DNA of 64,000 bases. Source: Alteromonas sp. 1_MG-2023. Lineage in GTDB: Bacteria; Pseudomonadota; Gammaproteobacteria; Enterobacterales; Alteromonadaceae. Where the stretch lies: assembly GCF_030547075.1 (NCBI RefSeq), contig NZ_JAUOQH010000019.1, forward strand, positions 17,871 to 81,870, given 5' to 3'. Positions 7,799-15,386 of the stretch are shown here, in pieces. Below the pieces are notes generated by a model. That model was not told the origin of the DNA. It did not search any database and saw nothing but the letters and a program-made list of their open reading frames with translations. A program made the position numbers and the translations under genes. Position 1 is the stretch's first letter, and each line of letters opens with the position of its first letter.

Positions 7799-9484
7799 TT
7801 AGTTCGATTGTGCGCTTTTCAATAACTCTTTTGCGTTAGCAAGGGCCGACTTGGTTACTTTGTCACCAGCTAACAAGCGCGCTAACTCATCTACTCTATC
7901 TTGTTTTGTTAACGCTAACATTTGTGTTTCTGTACTTTCGCCATCAGTAAGTTTGGTAACAAAAAGCTGGTTATGCGCTTGAGCAGCTACTTGAGGTAAA
8001 TGGGTAACACACATGACTTGAACCTGTTTACCTAAACGGCGAAGTAGCCCTCCTACAATTGACGCGGTAGGTCCACTGATCCCAGTATCCACTTCATCAA
8101 AAATCATGGTAGGTGTAGCATGATTATCACTGGCAATAACTTGAATGGCTAAGCCTATTCTAGAAAGTTCACCACCAGATACCACTTTATCTAGTCTGTC
8201 TGCTGCTTGGCCTGGGTTCGTTGATACTTTAATTTCTACCGTATCTTGGCCCAAGGCAGAGGGCTTTTTAAACTCATCGTAGTTTACCTCAATGGCAACT
8301 TTTGCATGAGGCATGTTCATCTGATGAATTTGTGTCTCAATTTCACTTGCTAAATAATTGGCCGCTTTTAATCTGCATTCAGATAACACTTTCGTTTCGC
8401 TAAGGTATTGTGCTTTAAGTTCATCTACTTCATCTTCTAACGTGGTTAACAAAGACTCTTGATCGCCCAACGAAGCAAACTCACTAGCCAGGGTTTGGTG
8501 ATGCGCAAATAATTCTTCTGGCATAACGCTGTGCTTACGGGCTAACTCCATTGCTTTTGCATAGCGCGCTTCTACTTGTTGTAAACGAAGAGGGTCTATC
8601 TCTAAATCGTCGCAATAATGGCGCAATTCCCCGGCAGCTTCTTCAACTTGAATGGCTGCCTCATTTAACAAAACTAGAATAGGGCTCAAGCTGGCATCAT
8701 GGGATTCAAGCTCACCCAAACGGTCTATACTATTTTGAAGTATAGACAGTGCGTTGCCTTCATCACTTTCATACAAATGGTAAAAGCTAGTTTGTGCTTG
8801 TTCTAATAGGCTTTGGCCATTACTTAGGCGCTTATGTTCAGTTTCAAGTTCTGAAAACTCACCGTCTTCTAAGGCGAATTCGTCTAGCTCTCTAACCTGA
8901 TAAGTAAGCAACTGTAATCTGTCTTCACGTTGCTGCGCTTGCGCTTGCAGTTCGCTCAACATTTTTTGCTTTTCACGCCATAAGGCGTAGTGCTGCTTTA
9001 CATTTGAGAGGCTGTCTTTGTGGTTACCTACAGTATCAACAAGCTGACGTTGATAATCTTCTTTTAAAAGCTGAAGGTGCGTATTCTGGCCATGTATCGC
9101 AAGCAGGTGCTGACCTAAGCCCTTTAATTGTTGTAGTGAAGCGGGAATACCATTAATAAAAGCTTTTGAGCGGCCTTCTTTTGAAATGACTCTGCGAATG
9201 AAACAGCTGTTTTCATCCTCGTCTGAGGTAAGTTCGTGTTCATCGAGATAGCGCTTTGCATTAGCATTGGTTGCCAATGCAAAATGAGCAATGATTTCAG
9301 CTTTAGACGCAGTGCTTCGTACGGCGTTGGCATCAGCCCGCTCGCCTAGGCATAAGCTTAAAGCATCAATGGCAATAGATTTACCGGCACCGGTTTCCCC
9401 AGTGATGGCAGTGAGCCCCTTTTCAAGATTAACTGAAAGTTGCTTAACCACTGCAAAGTTACTAATAGAAAGATGCGCTAACAT
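7799..9484 (-). CDS. recN: DNA repair protein RecN
   Basis: SMC-like ATPase of double-strand break repair, acting with RecA on the chromosome. The 561 residues show Walker A (GETGAGKS near residue 30), a long central coiled coil rich in Glu, Gln and Leu, the ABC signature in VVSGGELSRIGLAIQV, Walker B in TMIFDEVDTGISG and the conserved VTHLPQVAAQA. The start lies 27 bases downstream of a near-consensus LexA box, which fits RecN being one of the strongest SOS genes. The neighbours nadK (upstream) and bamE (downstream) are conserved in gammaproteobacteria. Confidence 0.96.
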   Translation of the reverse strand: MLAHLSISNFAVVKQLSVNLEKGLTAITGETGAGKSIAIDALSLCLGERADANAVRSTASKAEIIAHFALATNANAKRYLDEHELTSDEDENSCFIRRVISKEGRSKAFINGIPASLQQLKGLGQHLLAIHGQNTHLQLLKEDYQRQLVDTVGNHKDSLSNVKQHYALWREKQKMLSELQAQAQQREDRLQLLTYQVRELDEFALEDGEFSELETEHKRLSNGQSLLEQAQTSFYHLYESDEGNALSILQNSIDRLGELESHDASLSPILVLLNEAAIQVEEAAGELRHYCDDLEIDPLRLQQVEARYAKAMELARKHSVMPEELFAHHQTLASEFASLGDQESLLTTLEDEVDELKAQYLSETKVLSECRLKAANYLASEIETQIHQMNMPHAKVAIEVNYDEFKKPSALGQDTVEIKVSTNPGQAADRLDKVVSGGELSRIGLAIQVIASDNHATPTMIFDEVDTGISGPTASIVGGLLRRLGKQVQVMCVTHLPQVAAQAHNQLFVTKLTDGESTETQMLALTKQDRVDELARLLAGDKVTKSALANAKELLKSAQSN

Positions 9485-9510
9485 AACTATACTCGATGTT
9501 TATACAGTGC

Positions 9511-9526
9511 GTGTAAATATATACAG
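9511..9526 (-). promoter_or_regulatory. LexA (SOS) box upstream of recN
   Basis: On the minus strand this reads CTGTATATATTTACAC, one base off the CTGT-N8-ACAG consensus and with the AT-rich centre typical of strong boxes. It is 27-42 bases before the recN start. A second CTGTATAA half-like site lies at about 9499-9506, closer to the gene; E. coli recN likewise carries more than one box. Confidence 0.8.
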
Positions 9527-9600
9527 TATTTTACGCATGTAAAGAGGTTGGCTAAAATTAATTCACTATATGCAGCGCTTAGCACCTCTTTGCATTACAT

Positions 9601-10476
9601 CTAATAAAGCTTACTACCCCAGCCTAATTTTTTACGTAACACGTTAAAGTAGCTGTAACCCTTTGGATGCACTAAATAAAGTTTATCTTCACTTTTATTA
9701 ATGCGTATTTCATCGCCTGGAAGTACGGGGAGAACAATGTGACTGTCGCAGCTGATTTGCAATGAGTCGCTGTTAACCTTTGATACCTTCATCGACACTT
9801 GGCTGTCGGCATCGACTACAATTGGCCTGCTGCTTAATGTGTGTGGAAACATAGGCACTAAGGTTAATGCATCGAGCTTTGGCATGATAATAGGCCCGCC
9901 AGCGGATAGTGAATAAGCAGTAGAGCCGGTAGGGGTAGCTACAATTAGCCCGTCTGAGCGTTGGCTGAATACAAATTGCTCATCAATGTAAATTTCAAAT
10001 TCCATCATGTGTGCAACTTTACCGTGGTGAAGTACCACTTCGTTTACTGCGGAACTGCTACTTTTTAGCTTTTCGTGGCGATACACGCCTACGTCTAACA
10101 AAAAGCGTTTTTCCACCACGCATTCACCTTCAAAAATAAGGTCGAGTTGCTGAACAATGTCATCTGGGTGAATATCGGTTAAAAAGCCTAAATTGCCTCT
10201 ATTTACCCCCACTACATGAATATCAAAGCGGGCTAGCACCCTTGCTGCACCTAGCATACTGCCGTCACCGCCTACCACGACGGCAAGGTCGGCTTCTTTA
10301 CCAATGGTAACTAAGTTACAAGCTCGGTGATTATCGCTTTCTAATTCTTTTGAAATGCTTTCTTCAACCAATAAGTCACAGCCTTTTGCAGTGAGGTATT
10401 GGGCCAAAAGATTTAAGCTGTCGTGGGTAGCAGCGTGTTGAGGTTTGCCAATTAAAGCAACGGTTTGATAGGACAT
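9601..10476 (-). CDS. nadK: NAD kinase
   Basis: Cytosolic ATP-NAD kinase making NADP from NAD. The 291-residue product carries the GGDGS phosphate-binding motif ([16 protein letters not shown]), [11 protein letters not shown], and the nucleotide-binding [23 protein letters not shown], with the conserved C-terminal SSRPIVV. It lies upstream of recN and bamE on the same strand as in E. coli. In E. coli nadK is also divergent from grpE, but here about 12 kb of PHB and regulatory genes separate the two. Confidence 0.96.
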   Translation of the reverse strand: MSYQTVALIGKPQHAATHDSLNLLAQYLTAKGCDLLVEESISKELESDNHRACNLVTIGKEADLAVVVGGDGSMLGAARVLARFDIHVVGVNRGNLGFLTDIHPDDIVQQLDLIFEGECVVEKRFLLDVGVYRHEKLKSSSSAVNEVVLHHGKVAHMMEFEIYIDEQFVFSQRSDGLIVATPTGSTAYSLSAGGPIIMPKLDALTLVPMFPHTLSSRPIVVDADSQVSMKVSKVNSDSLQISCDSHIVLPVLPGDEIRINKSEDKLYLVHPKGYSYFNVLRKKLGWGSKLY

Positions 10477-10490
10477 GTAGTGCTAATGTG

Positions 10491-10519
10491 TTTTCCTTAC
10501 TGATGTCAGGACATTAGCA
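10491..10519. repeat. Nine-base inverted repeat between bdhA and nadK
   Basis: TGCTAATGT at 10491-10499 and ACATTAGCA at 10511-10519 form a perfect inverted repeat with an 11-base loop. It lies after the bdhA stop and just before nadK. It lacks a U-tract; it may mark the end of the PHB operon or be a binding site. Confidence 0.4.
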
Positions 10520-10555
10520 CAGTTATTTTATGAATGGAAAGCCTTAGCGTAAGGT

Positions 10556-11323
10556 TTATCGTGCCGTCCAGCCCCCATCAAGCACCATAGTTTGGCCGGT
10601 AATATTACGTGCACTATCCGACATTAAAAATGCTGCTGTACCAGACAATTCCTCTACGCTAATGAATTGTTTCTTAGGCATGGGCTCTAGCATTATTTTG
10701 TTTATTACTTCTTCTTCTGTGAGGTTGTTCTCTCTAGCTTGTGAGGCAATTTGTTTTTCAACTAACGGCGTTTTTACATAGGCTGGGCAAAGGGTATTGA
10801 TAGTGACATCACAGTCGCCGGTTTCAAGGGCGATAGTTTTTGCAAACCCCAGTAGGCCATGTTTTGCTGCAACGTAAGCCGATTTATAAGGGGAGGCCAC
10901 TAGGGAGTGAATTGAACCAATGTTGATAATTCGGCCAAAGTTTTGCTCTCGCATGCCAGGTAAAAAAGCTTGGGTTAAAAGCGCGGGGCCAACTAGCATT
11001 ATATTAATTAATTGCTGCCACTTCTCGGGCGGAAAATCTTCAATGCGTGATACGTGTTGAATGCCCGCGTTATTAATCAATACATCTACTTTTTGCCCCT
11101 CGAGCAAGTCGGGTAAAGCCGCCACTTGCTGAACATTGCATACATCAACCTGAATAGCACTTGCACTACCACCTTCTTTTAGAATATCGCTCGCAGCGCG
11201 CTGTGCAGCTTGTTCGTTAATATCGGCAATAATCACATGATGCCCTGCTTTCGACATTGCTTGTGCTATACCAAAGCCAATACCGCTAGCACCACCAGTT
11301 ATAAATACGGTTCGCTTAGTCAT
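10556..11323 (-). CDS. bdhA: D-3-hydroxybutyrate dehydrogenase
   Basis: Cytosolic NAD-dependent short-chain dehydrogenase oxidising (R)-3-hydroxybutyrate to acetoacetate, the last step in using PHB. Visible marks are the Rossmann motif ITGGASGIGFG, NNAG, and the active-site stretch GSIHSLVASPYKSAYVAAKHG, where Tyr150 and Lys154 form YxxxK; this stretch is characteristic of 3-hydroxybutyrate dehydrogenases. TINTLCPAYVKTPLV and the C-terminal LDGGWTAR also fit. The start overlaps the end of the depolymerase gene by eight bases, so translation is probably coupled. It is the last gene of the leftward PHB operon. Confidence 0.93.
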   Translation of the reverse strand: MTKRTVFITGGASGIGFGIAQAMSKAGHHVIIADINEQAAQRAASDILKEGGSASAIQVDVCNVQQVAALPDLLEGQKVDVLINNAGIQHVSRIEDFPPEKWQQLINIMLVGPALLTQAFLPGMREQNFGRIINIGSIHSLVASPYKSAYVAAKHGLLGFAKTIALETGDCDVTINTLCPAYVKTPLVEKQIASQARENNLTEEEVINKIMLEPMPKKQFISVEELSGTAAFLMSDSARNITGQTMVLDGGWTAR

Positions 11324-12374
11324 TATTTACAGTTCCTGTATTCATCGTTGTTTTATTGGTAGCGCCTGTATTTATGCCTTTAATCATATTGGTAACAGCA
11401 GAAATCTGCGCGCCTTTTCGATTTGCATAGTCATCTGAAGAGTATCCCCACCAATCCCAGCAACCTTGGGGGTTTAAAGGCATAAACAACGACTTTTTAG
11501 TTTGCGGGTATAGCACAACGATATTGTTATCATCGGCCCATTTATTGATACCAGTTTCTGTTATATAGCTATCGCCTACGGCTTCGGCATATTGATTACA
11601 TCCATGAAAGCTTATATGTAAGCTGCAGGATTCACCTTCTGCACAGTTTTCGGGTACAAAAACAAACCCTTTTTCTGCCAAGGTTTCGCCATTGCTGCCT
11701 GAAAGCTTATGCTGAGAAATAGTGTAAACCTTGCCTGAAACGGTGTCGTCGGGTGCCGTTAAGTTGGGTAACAGGTGATTTAACATATTGCCCGCTGCAT
11801 CGTAATTACAATTACCAATAAAAGGGCTTTCTGAAACGCTGCAATTACTGCCTTCCTTCAAAGTAGGGAAGTGGTGTGCTGCGCTTTGGTCGTTCACGTA
11901 CACAATATTTTGAGTGTCTGTCCAATTTTGGTATTGGCGGTACAGTAAATCGCTGGCTTGTGCCGTTACACGTACGTCGTTAGTGCCGTGAAATAACCAT
12001 ACTTTGGCATCTTTAAGGCCTGTTAAAGGCGCAATGCTGCCTTCGGTCGCATAGTCTACAGCTACGCTTGAAAGAGCATCTAGATTTATTGGCGTATCTA
12101 CCTTATTTACGCATTGGTTCAATGCCGTAGTAATATCATTTTGCGCACAATAATAGGGCCCTGCAGCAATAATGCCTGCGCCTTTTACCCAATCACTGTG
12201 TGCTATATGAAATTGCGTGGCCATGTATCCGCCAGAGGAAAGGCCAGATACGGTAACTCGCTCTACATCAAGGTTCAGCGGTGGTAGGCCATTGGCTGCA
12301 TTAGCTGAGTTAGATAACGCAACGCTACTGTATAAAGCACAAACACTGGCCAGTATTTTATAAGTTGTTTTCAT
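11316..12374 (-). CDS. phaZ: Secreted poly(3-hydroxybutyrate) depolymerase, type 2 catalytic order
   Basis: Exported serine hydrolase that cuts PHB. The signal peptide ends near SNSANA. The lipase box GLSSGGY gives Ser46; Asp133 lies in FHGTNDV; His167/168 lie in SAAHHFPT; and the oxyanion-hole motif FHGCNQ (His257) comes after the triad. That order (Ser, Asp, His, oxyanion) is the permuted type 2 arrangement of extracellular depolymerases; type 1 has the oxyanion motif first. There is no linker or C-terminal substrate-binding domain, unlike classic depolymerases, so it may act on amorphous polymer or oligomers. It sits third in the operon and overlaps bdhA by eight bases. A 16-base match to the GGACA repeat lies inside it at 11910-11925. 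Confidence 0.9.
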   Translation of the reverse strand: MKTTYKILASVCALYSSVALSNSANAANGLPPLNLDVERVTVSGLSSGGYMATQFHIAHSDWVKGAGIIAAGPYYCAQNDITTALNQCVNKVDTPINLDALSSVAVDYATEGSIAPLTGLKDAKVWLFHGTNDVRVTAQASDLLYRQYQNWTDTQNIVYVNDQSAAHHFPTLKEGSNCSVSESPFIGNCNYDAAGNMLNHLLPNLTAPDDTVSGKVYTISQHKLSGSNGETLAEKGFVFVPENCAEGESCSLHISFHGCNQYAEAVGDSYITETGINKWADDNNIVVLYPQTKKSLFMPLNPQGCWDWWGYSSDDYANRKGAQISAVTNMIKGINTGATNKTTMNTGTVNND

Positions 12375-12448
12375 AACAGGTTCCTACAGTTAAATGCTTA
12401 CTTTGCCGCTAAGCATTGCACTTATTTAAACGGTTCATTTCTTAGTAT

Positions 12449-13804
12449 TTATAAAGCGCTTGAAAGAAAAGCGGCAATACGCTCCCCTTCGGCTTGCACG
12501 TTTACTACCCCTTCAAGGTGTCCGAAGGGGCCATTCAGTGTTTCCAGTTCGCTGTTTTTCCCTAAGCCCTTGAGTTGATTGTGAGCCGACTCGGCTAAAT
12601 AAGGCATAAGTAACAAATCGGTGGATGCCGGCAAGAACAAGGTTTCAGCTTGAATATTTTCAAGCCCTGCTTTCAAGCTATTACCATGACCTGCTACAAA
12701 CAATTGGCAGGCGCGTACCAAATAAAGAAGGTGGTTTGCATCCATTTTTTTAGCGCGCTGACGAGCACGGCTTTCTAACCATTTCACAATAGAGTGCTGA
12801 GCGTTAATGTTCTCTAGCGGCGCTTGCTCCACGGCTTGATAACCTAGTTTATTACCTTGTTGGTTAAAATACGTAGGGTACAAGGCATGTTGGGTGATCA
12901 TCATTAAAGACGCCACTAGCCCTTCAGCGGGTTCGTTATGTCGAGAGTAGCTGCCTTTATTCCAATTAGCATCTAGCCGAATAGGCATCGCCCAGTGTGA
13001 GAGTGCGGCGGTTGTCCACGCATCGCTTTCACCCGAGCCAATAACCGATATCATTCTTGGCACCCAGTCGGGGTAAGCACTGGCCCAATCGATAGCCTGC
13101 ATCGACCCCATAGAAGGGCCAATCACAGCATGAAGTTTCTGAACGCCCAAGCTTTCCAGTAGCGCCTTTTGTACATTAACGAAGTCGCGGATTGTCACCA
13201 CGGGGAATTCTAGCCCCCACGGCTTACCGGTTTCTGAGTTGATAGTCGCTGGGCCGGTAGTAATAACGTGGTCATCATAAGCGTTTAAATTCACTAAACT
13301 GTCTACACTGACAACGTAATAGATATCGGTATCAATGGCTTTGCCAGAGCCAATTAACGCGTCCCAGTATCCTATGTTAGGGTTTGTATCTTCCATAGAG
13401 CTTTCATATACACCTGCCGCATGGGATGTGCCCGAAAAATGGTGAGTAATAAGAATAACGTTGCTCTTGTCTGCATTTAATTGGCCATAGGCTTCCCAAC
13501 CCACTTTCACGTTGTTAATGGTTTTGCCACCAAATGTGGTGAAGCTTTCTATTGAGAACGTTTCTTTCTTCGTAACCAGTGTTGGTTGATGTGTTTCTAT
13601 GTCAGTTGCATCAAAATTATTTTTATCTACTGCGCTTGTATCAGCAGTACTTGCCCCATTAGTTGTGGCGATAAACTCCGCTGATTCAGTTGATGCTGAA
13701 TTAGCTAAATTAGCTAAATTTGCTGAATTGGCACTGCACGCGGTTGTAGTAATCAACGGCAATGCCAGCAAAGTACAATATAAAAAAGCTATTTTTAGTC
13801 TCAT
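12449..13804 (-). CDS. MetX-like alpha/beta-hydrolase, probable lipoprotein esterase
   Basis: The fold is that of homoserine O-acetyltransferase (MetX) but the protein is exported. An N-terminal signal ends with a possible lipobox TTAC (Cys23), followed by an Ala/Asn/Ser-rich linker to about residue 60. The hydrolase core has nucleophile Ser231 in GPSMGSMQA, Asp396 in ASTDLLLMP and His429 in GPFGHLEG. Methionine synthesis is unlikely outside the cytosol. Its position between the depolymerase and permease genes suggests hydrolysis of 3-hydroxybutyrate esters or oligomers; that is inference. Homologues are annotated as MetX-like putative esterases. Twelve bases separate its start from the permease stop. 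Confidence 0.82.
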   Translation of the reverse strand: MRLKIAFLYCTLLALPLITTTACSANSANLANLANSASTESAEFIATTNGASTADTSAVDKNNFDATDIETHQPTLVTKKETFSIESFTTFGGKTINNVKVGWEAYGQLNADKSNVILITHHFSGTSHAAGVYESSMEDTNPNIGYWDALIGSGKAIDTDIYYVVSVDSLVNLNAYDDHVITTGPATINSETGKPWGLEFPVVTIRDFVNVQKALLESLGVQKLHAVIGPSMGSMQAIDWASAYPDWVPRMISVIGSGESDAWTTAALSHWAMPIRLDANWNKGSYSRHNEPAEGLVASLMMITQHALYPTYFNQQGNKLGYQAVEQAPLENINAQHSIVKWLESRARQRAKKMDANHLLYLVRACQLFVAGHGNSLKAGLENIQAETLFLPASTDLLLMPYLAESAHNQLKGLGKNSELETLNGPFGHLEGVVNVQAEGERIAAFLSSAL

Positions 13805-13816
13805 GGAAATCCTTGT

Positions 13817-15115
13817 CTAAAACACGCTGAATAAGCCAATTGCAAGGGCTAGCCCTATAACCGGTACGACTACGGTTAATGCTGCGACTGCACCGTAGGC
13901 AGCCTTATGAGTTTCATGGCATATGGCGCGAATTGTGGTGACAACATACCCGTTATGAGGCAGTGAATCTAGCGCACCTGAAGAGATTGAAACAATACGG
14001 TGTAATTGTTCTGGTTGCACACCTTGGTCGAGATAATGCGGTGCAAGTAATGGCAGCGCAATGGCTTGCCCGCCAGATGCCGAACCGGTTAAGCCTGCTA
14101 TTACACTAATCGCAATAGCAGCGCCAATTAACTCGTTGCCAGGAATTTGCGTCATTAACGTTACCGTTTGCTGAAATGCCTCTGTGTTTTTGGCGATTGA
14201 ACCAAACCCTACCACGGCCGCAGTATTGCCAATGGCTACCAGCGCGCCGGTTGTGCCGGTGTTAATCGCCGCTTGTAAATTGTGAAAGTGGGCATGGTTT
14301 ATTATTAGCAAGGTAAGCACACCTCCCCCTAAGGCTACAATAAGCGCAAGTTGTGCTAGTGCTTCGTGTAAAAAGAAGGAAATACATAGCACCACAAGCA
14401 ATGGAATAATGCCGGTAAGTGGGTGAGGGTAGTCACGTTCGCGTATTTCAGGGTCGGTAATTCGCGCTTCAAATTCTTCGCCATTGGCTATCGCTTTGCG
14501 GATCATTTTTGCCAACCACCAGTAGCCAAGCACTGCCATGAAAATAGCAACCACTAAGCTAACTTCCCATGCAGCAAAGGGCGAGGTGCCTAAATACTTA
14601 ATGGGGATCCAATTTTGGATTTCTGGCGAGCCGGCAGAGGTCATGGTAAAGGTGACCGAGCCGAATGCCATGGCGGCGGGTATGAAACGGCGCGGCAAGT
14701 TCGCATCTTTAAATAAGCTTACTGCCATAGGATAAACCGAGAAGGCGACAACAAAAACGCTTACGCCCCCGTAAGTTAAAATAGCGCAAGCAAGCACCAC
14801 TGCTAACACAGCTTGTTTGTAACCAATACGTTGTATTATCCAACGAGAGACGGAATCGGCTGCGCCACTGTCTTCCATGAATTTGCCAAATAAAGCACCA
14901 AGCAAAAACATAAAAAACCATGCGGCGATAAAGCCTGAAAACCCACTCATGTAGGTTTCCACAAAATTTATATCACCAATAAAAACAGACATGCCGTTGG
15001 TTAACGCCACAACCAGTGCACATAAGGGGGCTGCAATGAAAAGGTTCATTCCCCGAATGGTTAACACTATTAATAATACGAGTCCGCCTACCAGACCAAT
15101 CATACTTAACATCAT
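13817..15115 (-). CDS. GntP-family permease, probable 3-hydroxybutyrate transporter
   Basis: Polytopic inner-membrane protein of 432 residues with about 12 hydrophobic segments. It matches the gluconate permease (GntP) superfamily in layout, with motifs such as FFMFLLGALFGKFMEDSGAA, GGVSVFVVAFSVYPMA, GSASGGQAIALPLLAPHYL and SISSGALDSLPHNGYV. Members of this family linked to 3-hydroxybutyrate dehydrogenase genes act as hydroxybutyrate permeases (for example in rhizobia), and context here points the same way. It is the first gene of the operon, so the promoter should lie in the 271-base divergent gap shared with the TonB-dependent receptor. Two ATGs are adjacent (15115, 15112). Confidence 0.85.
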   Translation of the reverse strand: MMLSMIGLVGGLVLLIVLTIRGMNLFIAAPLCALVVALTNGMSVFIGDINFVETYMSGFSGFIAAWFFMFLLGALFGKFMEDSGAADSVSRWIIQRIGYKQAVLAVVLACAILTYGGVSVFVVAFSVYPMAVSLFKDANLPRRFIPAAMAFGSVTFTMTSAGSPEIQNWIPIKYLGTSPFAAWEVSLVVAIFMAVLGYWWLAKMIRKAIANGEEFEARITDPEIRERDYPHPLTGIIPLLVVLCISFFLHEALAQLALIVALGGGVLTLLIINHAHFHNLQAAINTGTTGALVAIGNTAAVVGFGSIAKNTEAFQQTVTLMTQIPGNELIGAAIAISVIAGLTGSASGGQAIALPLLAPHYLDQGVQPEQLHRIVSISSGALDSLPHNGYVVTTIRAICHETHKAAYGAVAALTVVVPVIGLALAIGLFSVF

Positions 15116-15278
15116 TATTTTTCCTTAGAAATCTGTGACCGCAGATTCTCCAGAACAGTTAAGTTTATGTTTATCTTGCGTTTATGTAGCTGTAAGTCAT
15201 GGCTTTTTTATATCAGTTAATGATTGGTGAAGTCATGTCCTAGGGCTAAAGTGTGGCGGTAGTGGCGCAAAATTCCCA

Positions 15279-15294
15279 TAGTACGATGGTACTA
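15279..15294. promoter_or_regulatory. Palindrome TAGTACGATGGTACTA in the divergent PHB promoter region
   Basis: TAGTAC and GTACTA flank a four-base centre. The site is 92 bases before the receptor start and about 164 before the permease start, where a regulator could serve both. The two-component response regulator encoded close by is the obvious candidate, but binding is not shown by sequence. Confidence 0.45.
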
Positions 15295-15386
15295 CATACG
15301 GCAAGGGTAAAATTACCTAGAGTAAAGTTCGACCGCAGGCATTACATCCGACAGTAACGATAATTTAGAACTAAAAAGGACACATT

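Noticed and set aside
12449..13804. Homoserine O-acetyltransferase for methionine synthesis
   Set aside because: The export signal, probable lipidation and PHB operon context argue against a cytosolic methionine enzyme.
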